NCBI GenBank assembly: GCA_027943335.1
Contig: BSBK01002093.1
Location: 620,001 to 684,000 of the forward strand
From: Chamaecyparis obtusa
Taxonomy: Eukaryota > Streptophyta > Pinopsida > Cupressales > Cupressaceae
Direction: 5' to 3'
DNA length: 64,000 nt
The translations under genes and the position numbers were made by a program. Below are positions 34,140-48,300 of this stretch, in pieces. The notes beneath the pieces were generated by a model. That model was given only the letters and a program-made list of their open reading frames with translations. It did not search any database and was not told the DNA's origin. Position 1 is the first letter of the stretch, and the number at the start of each line of letters is the position of its first letter.

Positions 34140-36803
34140 TGTAATGCCCAAAAACTACTGGGACAAAACACAACAAAATTTTCTTTCAAATCCTTTTGAC
34201 AAAACATCTGTTTAGCAAATGTATACTAAATTTCTAGAATTTAAACAATAGGATAGATATGAACCAAATGCTTATTACAAAACAGAAAAATTAGCAGATA
34301 AATAAATTTTAAATGTATGTTTTATTTCTTCTTTTATTCAGAAAATTTAACATAGGATTGAAATCATAATATAGCAATATTATTAATTTATTAACATAGA
34401 GATATGCAAGAAAATTAAATCATTTAATAAAATAGCAACAGAGATTTAACTTTCAATTTAAATAAAATAAATTTTCTTCCAATAACAAATGGAGTCTTTT
34501 TCTTTTTGAATAATCACAATAATGCTTTCCTCATTTAAGGTTTCAAACTTGGATTTCTAATACATTATTTAAATCTACTAAAATAATTCCCAAGGACATG
34601 GTTTACACAATCATTTAAAAATCAACATTTGAACCTCTAATCAATTTTACACAAAAAATTATCTTTCTTACAAGAATACATAATCACATAATTTGTTACA
34701 ATCCTCTACATAAGTTCCTTTAAAACAACTTAAGTAGGCTTCAAGCTTCAATAATTTCTTCAACTCATTCTCTTTGCAACCTGTTACAAAATAATTTACA
34801 CATGACCATGAAGGCTCACCTCCCAGCCTAGGCCATTTCATGGCCACCCCCAAACTAGGGGAAAAAAGGGTAGATAGGTTACAAACATACAACACACAAT
34901 TAACATATATTTCTACAATAAGAGACAAGAACAATCACATTTTACTCTCATTTCCCCAAGCTTGCACATAGGATCAAAATAGATCCAAAAATAGGTGATG
35001 GTGGAAACATCACATATGGAGATGTCATATTCCAACATACCAAGTATTATAAATCATTCTTACATTCCTTCACAAGGCTCCTTCCCAACATACCAGTTCA
35101 TCACAAAGAGCATCAACACATCCCTTATGGCCTCCAACTATAACTTAAGTAGGCCTCAAGGATGCCCATACATCCAAGCTCTACAACATATGAATTTTTC
35201 AACTAAGCCCTTCACCTCAAGACATTCTCAAATCCTCCCAAGGATGAGAATTATCTTGCACACCCACAACACAATTACAAATATGAAAAGAGAAACAAGA
35301 GTAAAATTCATATGAGCACAATGAAACTAAACATCACAAATTCACACAAAAGTTTTATCTTCACAATACAATTACATAAACATAAACATGGTAGATCCAC
35401 CAACCTTTACTAAAGAAATGACAATGGAAGATTTGTAGAAGAGGTATTTCTTTCCTTCCTAACTTTTTACTTTCCTTTCTCAAGTCTCTAGTTTCTCCAA
35501 CTCCCAACTAGCATAGTGTAGAAGTGTCTCACTTTCTTAGTCTCCTTTCCTAAAGACTCAAAAATAATCCTCTCTCCTACCCTCATCCCAAGGTAAGTTA
35601 GGTGTCTTGGTTCTAGCTCACAAGCCACTTGGTCTTAGCTATAAAATGGTAAGTATTTTAAGACATGGGGAAAGGGATTATCCTATAAAATATGTCAAAA
35701 TTCATCACTTTCAAGAAGGGTTCACTTTGAGGGGTATTTTGGAAGCTTAGGGAAGTGAAAAGGGTAAAATTTGGCCTCCTAACCCATGCACATGTCTTGG
35801 GGCACTTAAAACCAACCCTAACTACACCATAGGGCTCCATATAATCTTTCAAAAACTCTAGTAAAGTTTACATCCGAAAATGGAACAATGATGACACATG
35901 TCTTGGTTTCCCAAACCACTAACCAAGCTTAAGGATTTACAAGATGACTTAAGGGTGAGGTAGGGTCTACATTCCACTTAGGGATGCCAACATATTACAC
36001 TAGTGTCAAGTGACATCTCACCAAAGAAATACATATCACATTACACACTTGGCATGCCTAGTGGATAATTTACATATATATTTACATAAATAGAATTTAT
36101 ATCCAATGATGCACATATTAATATTAACAACACAATACACTCAAGCATTAAGTTTATGAAAATAAAAATTATATCACAACGAGGTCGTTCTCTTCTTAGA
36201 GTCGACCTTGGCCTTAAACTATTTTCACATAGATCCGTCATTGTTTCCCCGCATTTAATACCATGGTCATAATCTTGCACACTCGATTCAGATATCAGTA
36301 TCTCATGAAATTAATGCATATATAAGCATATCAAAAGAGAAACATAATCTATAATAACATCCAAATACAAATACATAGAGAAACTACATTTCATGATTTC
36401 AACATAAACATATTCCATAATGTACCCTAATTCTACAAGCATCGAAATGTAAGTTCATTTTTCACTTAAACAAGTAACCCTAACTCACATGAAAAACTAA
36501 TTCATTAGGAAACCAACATCATAACTATCTCAATTCCTATTCCATAAGATAATGTAAATCAAAATGTAGAATTCAGAATTCAATTATCTGTTTATATCAT
36601 AAAATCAGGATGAATCTAACATAAGCATATAAGGGTACGTCTAACATCATCATCCATATAATCATGTAAAATAATCACATAATGTCTAATGATAAGAATT
36701 CATAATCAAAATAGGTCTAAAATCATCGTAATAGTGTATCATCTAGATAGTCCATGTGTGAAAACACCAGTCGAGCTAAGATGGGTCGAGGTAGGACCTC
36801 ACA
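34140..36803 (-). repeat. 5' LTR of the LARD-like element (2664 bp)
   Basis: Uninterrupted partner of the left LTR, giving the empty-site sequence for the solo LTR insertion. TG..CA-bounded and followed by ACATT. Confidence 0.92.
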
Positions 36804-37647
36804 ACATTGTCAACAAAAGAATGGTTGAACAATAGAGAGATGCTTTAAATAGTTAGGCAACATTTCATTCTTGATACAAGAAATGCAAATGATCTATACG
36901 AGTTTCATAATCCAAATTTAACACAAGCACTTATGTTTAATACCACTCTAACCCCATTACAGTAAGAAGGTATTACAATTCTAAACTTATGCTTGAATGC
37001 AGAATGAAGTAATTATATTTAATATTAAATGTCAATCAATATAATTAGAAATAACTGCTAAATTTAGCATATTGTTATGATGTTGGTTCCATTCAAAAAA
37101 ATAGTAATATGTTTGTCGTCACAGTGGACTAATAATGATGTTATTGACTAATGCAATTAACCGAATTAGATTTCTATTGTTGTGTTTTAATGGGTAACTA
37201 GATGGGAAAGATGTGTGTGTGTGTGTGTGCACGCGATGCTTAAGCCTAGTCTTTTGTATTTTCCTACAATGAGACCTATGTTATATCCAACAATTATCAT
37301 TCGTAGTGTCCTATGACCCTAACCCTATATGGAGACCCCATAAAGAGTGTCTTTGTGTTTATATGTAGTTTTAAGAAATTTCATGGCAATTATAAGTTTA
37401 TGTAAATAAATTGATATTTTTTGTGATTTAATAATGGTTAATTATAATTAGGTGAGTTCAATATTATTTTTGCATAATGAAATAGTGTTTGGATAACTAT
37501 GTGGACTCAAAGGATTAATCGGGGTTGAAAAGGGAAGTAATTATTTATTTAAACTATGATTTATTACTAAATCAAATTGTATAGTGTTAATGCTTATTAC
37601 TATTTAAAAGAGGTTATTTGATATTTGGAAAGAGATAAATATGTTGT
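36804..37647. other. Intergenic, with a short (GT)n tract
   Basis: AT-rich with a GT microsatellite at about 37211-37230 followed by GCACGCG. No gene recognised. Confidence 0.4.
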
Positions 37648-38948
37648 TGTAGATACCTAAAAATGGTTGAAGCCCCTTGAATATGTTTGAGTCGTCCTTT
37701 CACATTTTTTCATTTCATTTCGCATTTTCATTTGAATATGTTTGAGTCGTCCTTTTAATGGAGTCTTTCTTTTTTTCTTTGAAACAACGCTCATAATCAT
37801 GTTGTCTCAAAGAGGGGCAAAACATAGACATATAAAAATGGTTGAAGCCCCTAACTCCCTTTTTTAGTTGTCTTTTATGTTGTTCATCAATTTTCTCCAT
37901 TTCTATTCATTTGTTGTCATTTTGGTTTATTTTGAATTATTGTGATTTATTTGTCATTTTGTTGCTTTATCTTGGTCATCCATCATATTTTGGTCACTTT
38001 GGCATGTTTAATAAAATAATTTTAACAATTATTTAATTATTTCCTAATGTTGTCTCTAGGGAATTAATCTGTTAAATTAATTTCAGTGTGTCCCTCTTAG
38101 GCATAAATAAATTTTGTTTATTCATTTTTGTCTTTTATTTTGTATGTGAATATTCAAATTGGTTTTTCATTTTCTCTTTTTATTTTGCATTTAAATATGA
38201 TTTTACATTTAAGTGTCTTTTGAGTTTTGGAGGGAAATTTAAATTTTATTTTATTATTTGGTTTTTATTATTGTCTATTAGCCCTCCCTTTCCCTCTAAC
38301 GGTTCATTTCTTATTGGTGTTCATTTAGTTTTCAAGTCATTTTTCTATTTAATTGGCTTTATTCTTCTTGTTCATTTGGCTAACCACGATTCAAGTATCC
38401 TCATTGCATTATTGTGTTTATACTTACCTTTTCAAATACGTATTAGTGCACTTGTCATAAAGAGAAACATTAATTGGAGGAGAAAGGAAAATAATGGACC
38501 ATAATAGAGAGTTTGCATAATTTAATTTTTATGTTTTTACGTTATTATTTTATTCAAATTTTGTTTAATTGCTTAATTGAAGATTAGGGATAATTTGAAT
38601 GTGATTTTCACCCTTTTCATGGTTGAGCTTTTCATATTCACACGCTAACCATTTTTCCTTTCTACAATTGTATTTGTGATTAGTTTAATGTGCATGGTAT
38701 AAAGAGAATAAATTAGGTCATTCAAAATTTAGAAATGCATTTTATTATTTAGTTATTTCAATTATTTTCAAACAGTGAATAGAATGTTAGCTTAAAAAAG
38801 GGAAAAAGAGTTCATTTCATACTTTGTCAATTTTTGGAAGAGAAAAACCCTTTTCATACTTGGTTTTGGATTTTGGAGTTTGAATTGGATTGTGGATGGA
38901 TTTTTTGTGAAATTAGATGAATTGGAATAGGAATTGGGAGATCTATAA
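37648..38948 (+). repeat. LTR-like sequence beginning TGTAGATACCTAAAAATGG
   Basis: The start resembles the first bases of the Tat-type LTR at 51702 (TGTAGACACCTAAAAATCC) and of the palindrome arm near 48301. A 27-bp direct repeat containing GAATATGTTTGAGTCGTCC occurs at about 37678 and 37735, and AATGGTTGAAGCCCCT at about 37662 and 37838. A TATA-like CTATAAAGG lies at about 39996, beyond the MITE. Likely an old Gypsy LTR fragment interrupted by the MITE; its end and partner are not seen. Confidence 0.35.
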
Positions 38949-39990
38949 GGGCCCGTTTGGGTGCTGGAATTAGAGCCCATATTCCAGAATTAGATTTTTG
39001 GATAATGTCAATTCCATGTTTGTGTGTGTGTGTATATATACATGTGTGTATATGTGTGTGTATATATATATATACAAATGTGTGTATATGTATATACACA
39101 CACATGTGTGTATTTGTGTATATATATACATGTGTGTGTATGTGTATACATGTGTATATATACACACATGTATGTGTGTATATACACACACGTGTATGTA
39201 TACACACATGTATGTGTGTATACATACACACATGTGTATATATACACACATGTATGTGTGTATATACACACACATGTGTATGTATACACACATGTATGTG
39301 TGTATACATACACACATGTGTATATATACACACATGTATGTGTATATATACACACATGTATGTGTGTATATACACACACATGTGTATGTATACACACATG
39401 TATGTGTGTATATACACACACATGTGTATGTATATACACATTTGTGTGTATATATACATACATATGTGTATATATACATACATATGTGTATATATACATA
39501 CATATGTGTATATATACATACATATGTGTATATATATACACATATGTATGTATATATACACGTATGTGTATATAAACACACATGTGTGTGTATGTGTGTA
39601 TGTGTATATATGTGCATGTGTGTGTATACACACACATGTATGTATGTGTGTATATATACACATGTGCATATGTGTATATATGTGTGTATATACACACATG
39701 TATACACATATACACACATGTGTGTATGTGTATATATACACATATGTGCATATGTGTATATATACATATATGTATGTGTGTGTATATACAAACATATACA
39801 CACCATATTTAAAGAAATTAAAATAAAGAATTAAAATTCCTTGTGCATCTTCTTAGTCATCAACCTAGTGAACCAAACGTATCAGCCCATATTCTGAAAA
39901 TCCTTTTCAGGATTTGTATATTCCAGAATTGCAGCATCTTCCAGAATTGACTGGAATTGGCATTTGGTATTCCAACGCCCAAACGGGCCC
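38949..39990. mobile_element. Harbinger/Tourist-like MITE with TAA duplication
   Basis: Terminal inverted repeats GGGCCCGTTTGGG..GGAAT at the left and their complement (ATTCC..CCCAAACGGGCCC) at the right, directly flanked by TAA on both sides (38946-38948 and 39991-39993). The TAA target duplication and G-rich termini are typical of PIF/Harbinger-derived Tourist MITEs. Subterminal ATTCCAGAATT motifs repeat at both ends. There is no transposase; the middle is a microsatellite. Confidence 0.82.
39018..39806. repeat. Compound TG/CA/TA microsatellite, self-complementary
   Basis: About 790 bp of alternating purine-pyrimidine sequence made of TGTGTGTATATACACACA-like blocks with ATGT and TACA interruptions. 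Blocks recur as higher-order units of about 55-65 bp (for example around 39175, 39235, 39290 and 39370). Because TG blocks alternate with CA blocks, the tract is nearly its own complement and can fold into many hairpins or adopt Z-DNA. Long Tyr/Ile/Cys/Val/His ORFs in all frames on both strands are consequences of the repeat. Confidence 0.95.
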
Positions 39991-39993
39991 TAA

Positions 39994-42900
39994 GCTATAA
40001 AGGGATTTACAATTTCATTTGGCATGCTCGGAGCTTCTTATGTTTTCATTCTTTAGTAAAAAGAGGTAGGGCTCTTCATATCTCTCTCATTTCTACATCC
40101 TTTGACTTGAGGTTGGCTACAAATGATTTGTGAGTGAACATATATATTTTTAAAGTTGGGATGAGTTGATTTGAATGAGTATTGATTTATTTTTTAGAAA
40201 ATTTGGGAAAACATGTGTTTTGAAATGGTGTTGTGCCCAATTTTGTGGAAAATGATTGAAATGTGAATTTTATGTTTAAGGAGGGGTGCCACGAACTTTT
40301 AGAACCAAAGGGTATCTTTAGACTTTTAATTTTTAAAATATTTAATTTTGGTGAAATTTGAAGCTATTTGAATAGAGTTTAATGGAAATTATTGATTTTG
40401 CATGAGAAAATAGAAATATATAAAAAATAAATTTGGGTATATTTACCCCGAAGGGGTTACTATATGAAATGCATCAACTTGGGTTTCCAGCATCAACAGT
40501 TCAAAGCTTACAAGGGATGTGCAAGACGATTGAAAGCCCCTACACCATCAGATTTGGCAGTCACAGTCATCGCTAATTTGCAAATGTGCAAAAAAAAGCA
40601 TAAAGACATTTGTGATGTGACTTTACAGCATTTTTGTATTTTACTTTGATGTTGACGCGAGGTCAGTGGAAATGTGACTTTACCCTTCTATGAAGGTAAA
40701 AGTAAAATGACGTCTCATGCACGTTCTTTAACTCCGCTCCCCGTTTTTATTTTTTTCTCTCTCCCGACATTTACTCCACACGTGTCTCCTTTTCTAATGC
40801 ATTTATCACCACAATTGAAATTTTGATTTTGGGAGCATTAAAGAATACAAAAAAAGCATTCCAAATCTATCCAATCGCTTTAGCGGTTTTAGAATTATTT
40901 TTTCAAATTGGTATTACTTCTCCTCATTATAGAGTCACTTAAAATATATTTAAGATGGTTTTAATTGTTTTTTATATTTAAGATGATTTTAATTGATAAG
41001 TATAAAATTACATATATTTTATTATTAAGTTAATGGATCTCATTTGAAAAAAAAATTGTATAATTTTTTTAACTTTTTAAAATTAAACTGATTTTTTGAA
41101 AAAAAAAAAAAATTAAATAAAACTATTTAAATCTAATTAAAAATTATTATTCATTTATTATGTTTGATTTTGAAAGCATATTTAAAGATTAGATAAAGTG
41201 AAAGTGATTTGCAATTACTATTATATAATATTATTGTGTGTGTGAAAATTGTACCTAATCTATAGACACAACACTTCAGTAAAATATTAGAGGTTAGCTA
41301 TAATCAAAATCGTGCAAAATTGAAATCTAATCTAACCAAGCGATTTACTGCCTTCTAGTAGGTGCGAGATTGATGTTCTCAAATTGTTATCGAGATCAGT
41401 GACCTAGACGACACCTAAATGAAGGATTTGAATGCAATTGATCTAGATATGAATTGAATGCAATTAATCTATTTTTTTGATATTTTCTATGCAATGATAT
41501 GAATGATAAACTGATATGAAATTGATCTATATGAAATTGATCTATGATATGCTAATCTAGAAATAATATGATATGAATAAAAACCAAATTGATCTCACAA
41601 TAGCCTTGATTCGCCATAAGCTTTGATTCTCCAGATAACAATTCTTCAGCATGATTATGTAATTCTTGTGGATTTGAGAGATGAGCTGAGGCTTTAATTT
41701 ATAAAAATCTAGGGCTTTGGAGGTGCATGGAAGAAAGTCATAAATCACTCAAATAAACTCAACTTGATTTTTGAGTTATCTGATAATAAAGATAATTTAA
41801 TTCACAAAAATATGCAAATCATGCAAAAATAGCTTTTTAACTCAAATTAGAGTTTAGATTAGCTTTTTGAACTCCAAAAGGATGTTGAGTTCTAAAAAGT
41901 CAACACTTTGCATTGATTTTCTAATTTGGAGTTTAACTATTTCTTTTGAATGTGCATAATAATTATGAATTAATTAAATAAATAAAGTGATTTATGCTCA
42001 ACTTAACTGATTTTTGAAAATAAATAATTCATTTATGGGTTAATCAATTATTTAATCAAACTTTTATTAAAAACTATATTATTAAATAATGACAACTTGC
42101 TTTAATTAATTAAATAAAAATTTAATCAATTATTCATAGGATATTGGATTTATTGTCAAAATTAAATAATACAATTAATAATAGATAGAATTAAATTTAA
42201 TTACACAATTAAGTGGCAAGATATTAAATCTAATTAATTAAATATGAAAATATTCAATTAATCAAACTTAGGATAAATGTGATTTATTGCCAAATAATCA
42301 TTAAATTAAAGATAATTAAGATAATTAAGAATATTGCTAAGAATATTCCCTGATGCAGAATTTAAGATAATTAATTAGGATTCAATGATGTTTAGATGTG
42401 CCTTAGGTTAGGACTTTGATGTCGATTTCGTTTGATTTGTAGATGTAGGAGGTTAATGAACTTATAGCCCATTTTTGAGGTATTACAATTATGACTATAT
42501 TTATTATTATATATTATATTTTATAATAAACATTATTAAATATAAATATAAATTTATTATAATTAATAATTTAAATTTTTAAATGGAGTATAAATTAAGT
42601 TAACATATGAAATTTAAATAGTATAGCTCATTCTTGATGTTATTAAAAAAATTAAATTATTTAATCCTTACATTAATTCAAAACTTGGATCTGTACCTAG
42701 AACTTTTTACTCTAGACTAAGGGAATAAACACACATCTTATATTAAAACAAAGTAAAAAAGTTATCAATTATAATATAATTATTATATACTTTATGTTTT
42801 ATAAATTATTCAACTTAATTAATTTTAATTGTATATTTATTATATATAATATTAATATTATTTATATTTATTATTATATATATTTTATTTTATTATAAAT

Positions 42901-43207
42901 AAATTTTGATTATATTTTTAATATGTAAAATAATTTAAAATTAAACAAAGTAAAAAAGTTATTAAAATTATAATTTATAATTATTATATACTTTTTGTTT
43001 TATAAATGAAAATGTGGAAAGAATCATTTTAAAGGTATATTATTTTAAATGTAAAGGAGAAATTGCATGTTCATAAAATCAAGAACATAAATTTGTCTTC
43101 CTCCTTTTGCGGATTGCTTTATTACCACCGCTATTTTGTCCATTTTTGAGGGAGTTTTCACTTCACTTTTTTATTTCACCTAAATTGACGTGAAGTTTTT
43201 AATGCTA
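39994..43207. other. AT-rich intergenic sequence, no gene recognised
   Basis: Continues the LTR-like sequence interrupted by the MITE, then very AT-rich DNA with simple A/T runs (around 41040-41160 and 42480-42960). A near-duplicate phrase (TTATCAATTATAATATAATTATTATATACTTT) occurs at about 42760 and 42960. No coding signal. Confidence 0.4.
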
Positions 43208-44968
43208 TTTGTCATACTTAGTAAATATGGCAACATAATGAAAATATTTTGTAAGAATTTTTTTTGAGTTGTAGATTATATATTTAATTCTCTTACTTTG
43301 AATTTTTTACTTATTCTTGTCTACAAAAGTTCACATTATTAAAATAATAATAAATATAATATATTGATGCTTAATTATATATTTATTTTTTAATAATAAA
43401 TAAGATATTAGTATTTTATATGCCTATCGCTAAACCCATGTTCATGATTTAGCATGTCAAGTTTATGTTACTCTGTTTCATGTTGCATCTGAAGAGATAA
43501 GGACAAAATACTACCAAAAGGAGTTGCAATTTCTGAAAGTCGAGAATTGTAGTTGAGAGGTGTGATTTCTGACTATCAGGAATTGTAGCTAAGAGGTGGG
43601 ATTTCTGACTGTCGGGAATTGTAGTTGAGAGGTGTGATTTCTGACTGTCGGGAATTGTAGTTGAGAGGTGCAATTTTCAACTGTTGGGAATTGTAGCTGA
43701 GAGGTGCCATTTTCGACTGTCAAGAATTGTAGCTGAGAGGTGTCATTTATGACTATCAGGAATCGTAGTTGAGAGGTGCAATTTCCGACTGTCAAGAATT
43801 ATAGCTAAGAGGTGTGATTTTGAACTATCGAGAATTGTAGCTAAGATGTGCAATTTTTTATTATCGGGAATCATCGACAACATAATGAAAATATTTTGTA
43901 AGAATTATTTTTGAGTTGTAGAATATATATTTAATTCTCTTACTTTGAATTTTTTTACTTATTCTTGTCTACAAAAGTTCACATTATTAAAATAATAATA
44001 AATATAATACATTGATGCTTAATTATATATTTATTTTTTTAATAATAAATAAGATATTAGTATTTTATATGTCTATCGCTAAACCCATGTTCATGATTTA
44101 GCGTGTCAAGTTTATGTTACTTTGTTTCATGTTGCATTTGAAGAGATAAGGACAAAATACTACCAAAAGGAGTTGCAATTTCTAAAAGTCGGGAATTGTA
44201 GCTAAGAGGTGTGATTTCTGACTGTTGGGAAGTGTAGCTAAGAGGTGTGATTTCTGATTGTCAAGAATTGTAGCTGAGAGGTGCGATTTCTGACTGTCAA
44301 GAATTGTAGCTAAGAGGTGCGATTTTTGACTGTCAGGAATTGTAGCTGAGAGGTGTCATTTCTGACTATCGGGAATTGTAGCTGAGAGGTGCAATTTTTG
44401 ATTGTCAGGAATTGTAGCTGAGAGGTGCGATTTCCAACTATCAATTATTGTAGCTAAGAGGTGTGATTTTCGATTGTCAGGAATTGTAACTGAGAGGTGC
44501 GATTTCTGACTATCAAAAATTGTAGGTGAGAGGTGCAATTTCCAACTATCAAGAATTTTAGCTGAGAGGTGCGATTTTTGATTGTCGGGAATTGTAACTA
44601 AGAGGTGTGATTTTTGACTGTCAAGAATTGTAGTTGAGAGGTGTGATTTCTGACTGTCGAGAATTGTAGTTGAGAGGCGTGATTTCTGACTATCAAGAAC
44701 TTAGTTGAGAGGTGTGATTTCTGACTGTCAAGAATTGTAGCTAAGAGGTGCGATTTTTTATTGTCAAAAATTGTAGCTGCGAGGTGCGATTTTCGATTGT
44801 CAGGAATTGTAGCTGAGAAGTGTGATTTTTGACTATCAAGAATTGTAGCTAAGAGGTGCAATTTCTGAAAGTCAAGAATTGTAGCTGAGAGGTGTGATTT
44901 CTGACTGTCGGGAATTGTAGCTTAGAGGTACAATTTTTTACTATCAAAAATTGTAGCTGAGAGGTGCC
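43208..44968 (+). repeat. Two-level tandem repeat: 36-bp arrays within a duplicated larger unit
   Basis: The minisatellite unit (36 bp) reads AATTGTAGCTGAGAGG then TGYGATTTCTGACTGTCRGG. Array 1 spans about 43526-43868 (9-10 units) and array 2 about 44174-44968 (about 22 units). Each array is preceded by the same unique segment of about 295 bp (43231-43525 and 43878-44173, sharing CACATTATTAAAATAATAAT and CTATCGCTAAACCCATGTTC). The whole module (segment plus array) is therefore duplicated, and the arrays have different copy numbers. The minus frame reads a 12-residue repeat (HLSTTIPDSQKS), which I regard as incidental. Confidence 0.92.
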
Positions 44969-45069
44969 AGACAAATATATATTGTTATTTTTTTACGTCA
45001 CTTTTAAATTTGTCGAGAGTGATTTGATTCGATTAATACAATAAAGGTGGACGTTAACAAATAAAAAAT

Positions 45070-45370
45070 TTTAATTTAAAAGTTTTAAATGTTATTTATC
45101 ATACTCAGAACATATGATGACAGATGAAAATATTTTGTGATAAATTATTTTTGAATTGTACAATATTTATTATAATTCTTTTACTTTGAATATTTTAATG
45201 CATTATTTTCTACAAAGGTTTTACATTAGCATAATAATTATTTTTGAATTGTAGAATATTTATTATAATTCTTTTACTTTGAATATTTTAATGCATTATT
45301 TTCTACAAAGGTTTTACATTAGCATAATAATAATAAAATATAATGTATTGATGTTAATTATATAATTAAG
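45070..45370 (+). repeat. Third, diverged copy of the module segment, with a local duplication
   Basis: Similar to the 43231-43525 segment (GAAAATATTTTGTG, TTTTTGAATTGTA, ACTTTGAATATTTT, ATTAGCATAATAATAA). Inside it a block of about 90 bp (AATTATTTTTGAATTGTA through TTTTACATTAGCATAA) is repeated in tandem (about 45147-45236 and 45237-45326). No 36-bp array follows this copy. Confidence 0.7.
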
Positions 45371-45537
45371 TTTTTAATTAATAAATTATATAAATATTTA
45401 ATTTATAATTAGTTAATAATTATTTGATGATATTATGTTTTCTCATTTTAAAATGTGTTTTTAATTTATTTTTTTTATCAGTAAAAGGTCAAAGCCCTAT
45501 AAATTATTTTATTAATTATATATAATTTTACATTATG

Positions 45538-45576
45538 ACCCCGCTCGCTGCAGGCGCTGGTAGGAAAGAGCGGGGT
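45538..45576. other. GC-rich inverted repeat
   Basis: ACCCCGCTC (45538-45546) and GAGCGGGGT (45568-45576) form a perfect 9-bp stem with a 21-base loop, standing out in a very AT-rich context. Its role is unknown; it may be the edge of an inserted sequence, since composition and style change abruptly here. Confidence 0.6.

Positions 45577-48300
<2,724 letters not shown>

Larger units (their letters stand above)
28078..36803 (-). mobile_element. Complete LTR element with very long LTRs and a noncoding interior (LARD-like)
   Basis: LTRs at 28078-31735 and 34140-36803 are direct repeats, both starting TGTAAT and ending CTCACA. They are flanked by the perfect 5-bp duplication ACATT (28073-28077 and 36804-36808). 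Next to the left LTR, the minus strand has the purine tract TAGGGGGGGAAGA, which sets the element on the minus strand (5' LTR on the right). After subtracting the solo LTR nested in the left copy, each LTR is about 2.65 kb and the interior only 2.4 kb, with no gag or pol recognised. This organisation fits a large retrotransposon derivative that moves with borrowed enzymes. By eye the LTRs differ by roughly 8 percent in a sampled 260-bp stretch, so the insertion is old. Confidence 0.9.

Noticed and set aside
38854..39834. Long ORFs (up to 315 residues) on both strands rich in Tyr, Ile, Cys, Val, Thr and His
   Set aside because: They are translations of the TG/CA/TA microsatellite in every frame; composition and overlap on both strands show they are not genes.
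43449..44861. 12-residue repeat proteins (HLSTTIPDSQKS type) on the minus strand
   Set aside because: They come from the 36-bp minisatellite; the frame is interrupted repeatedly and has no flanking coding sequence.
43208..45000. CRISPR-like array (regular 36-bp period)
   Set aside because: There is no repeat/spacer alternation; the whole unit is repeated. The window is eukaryotic.
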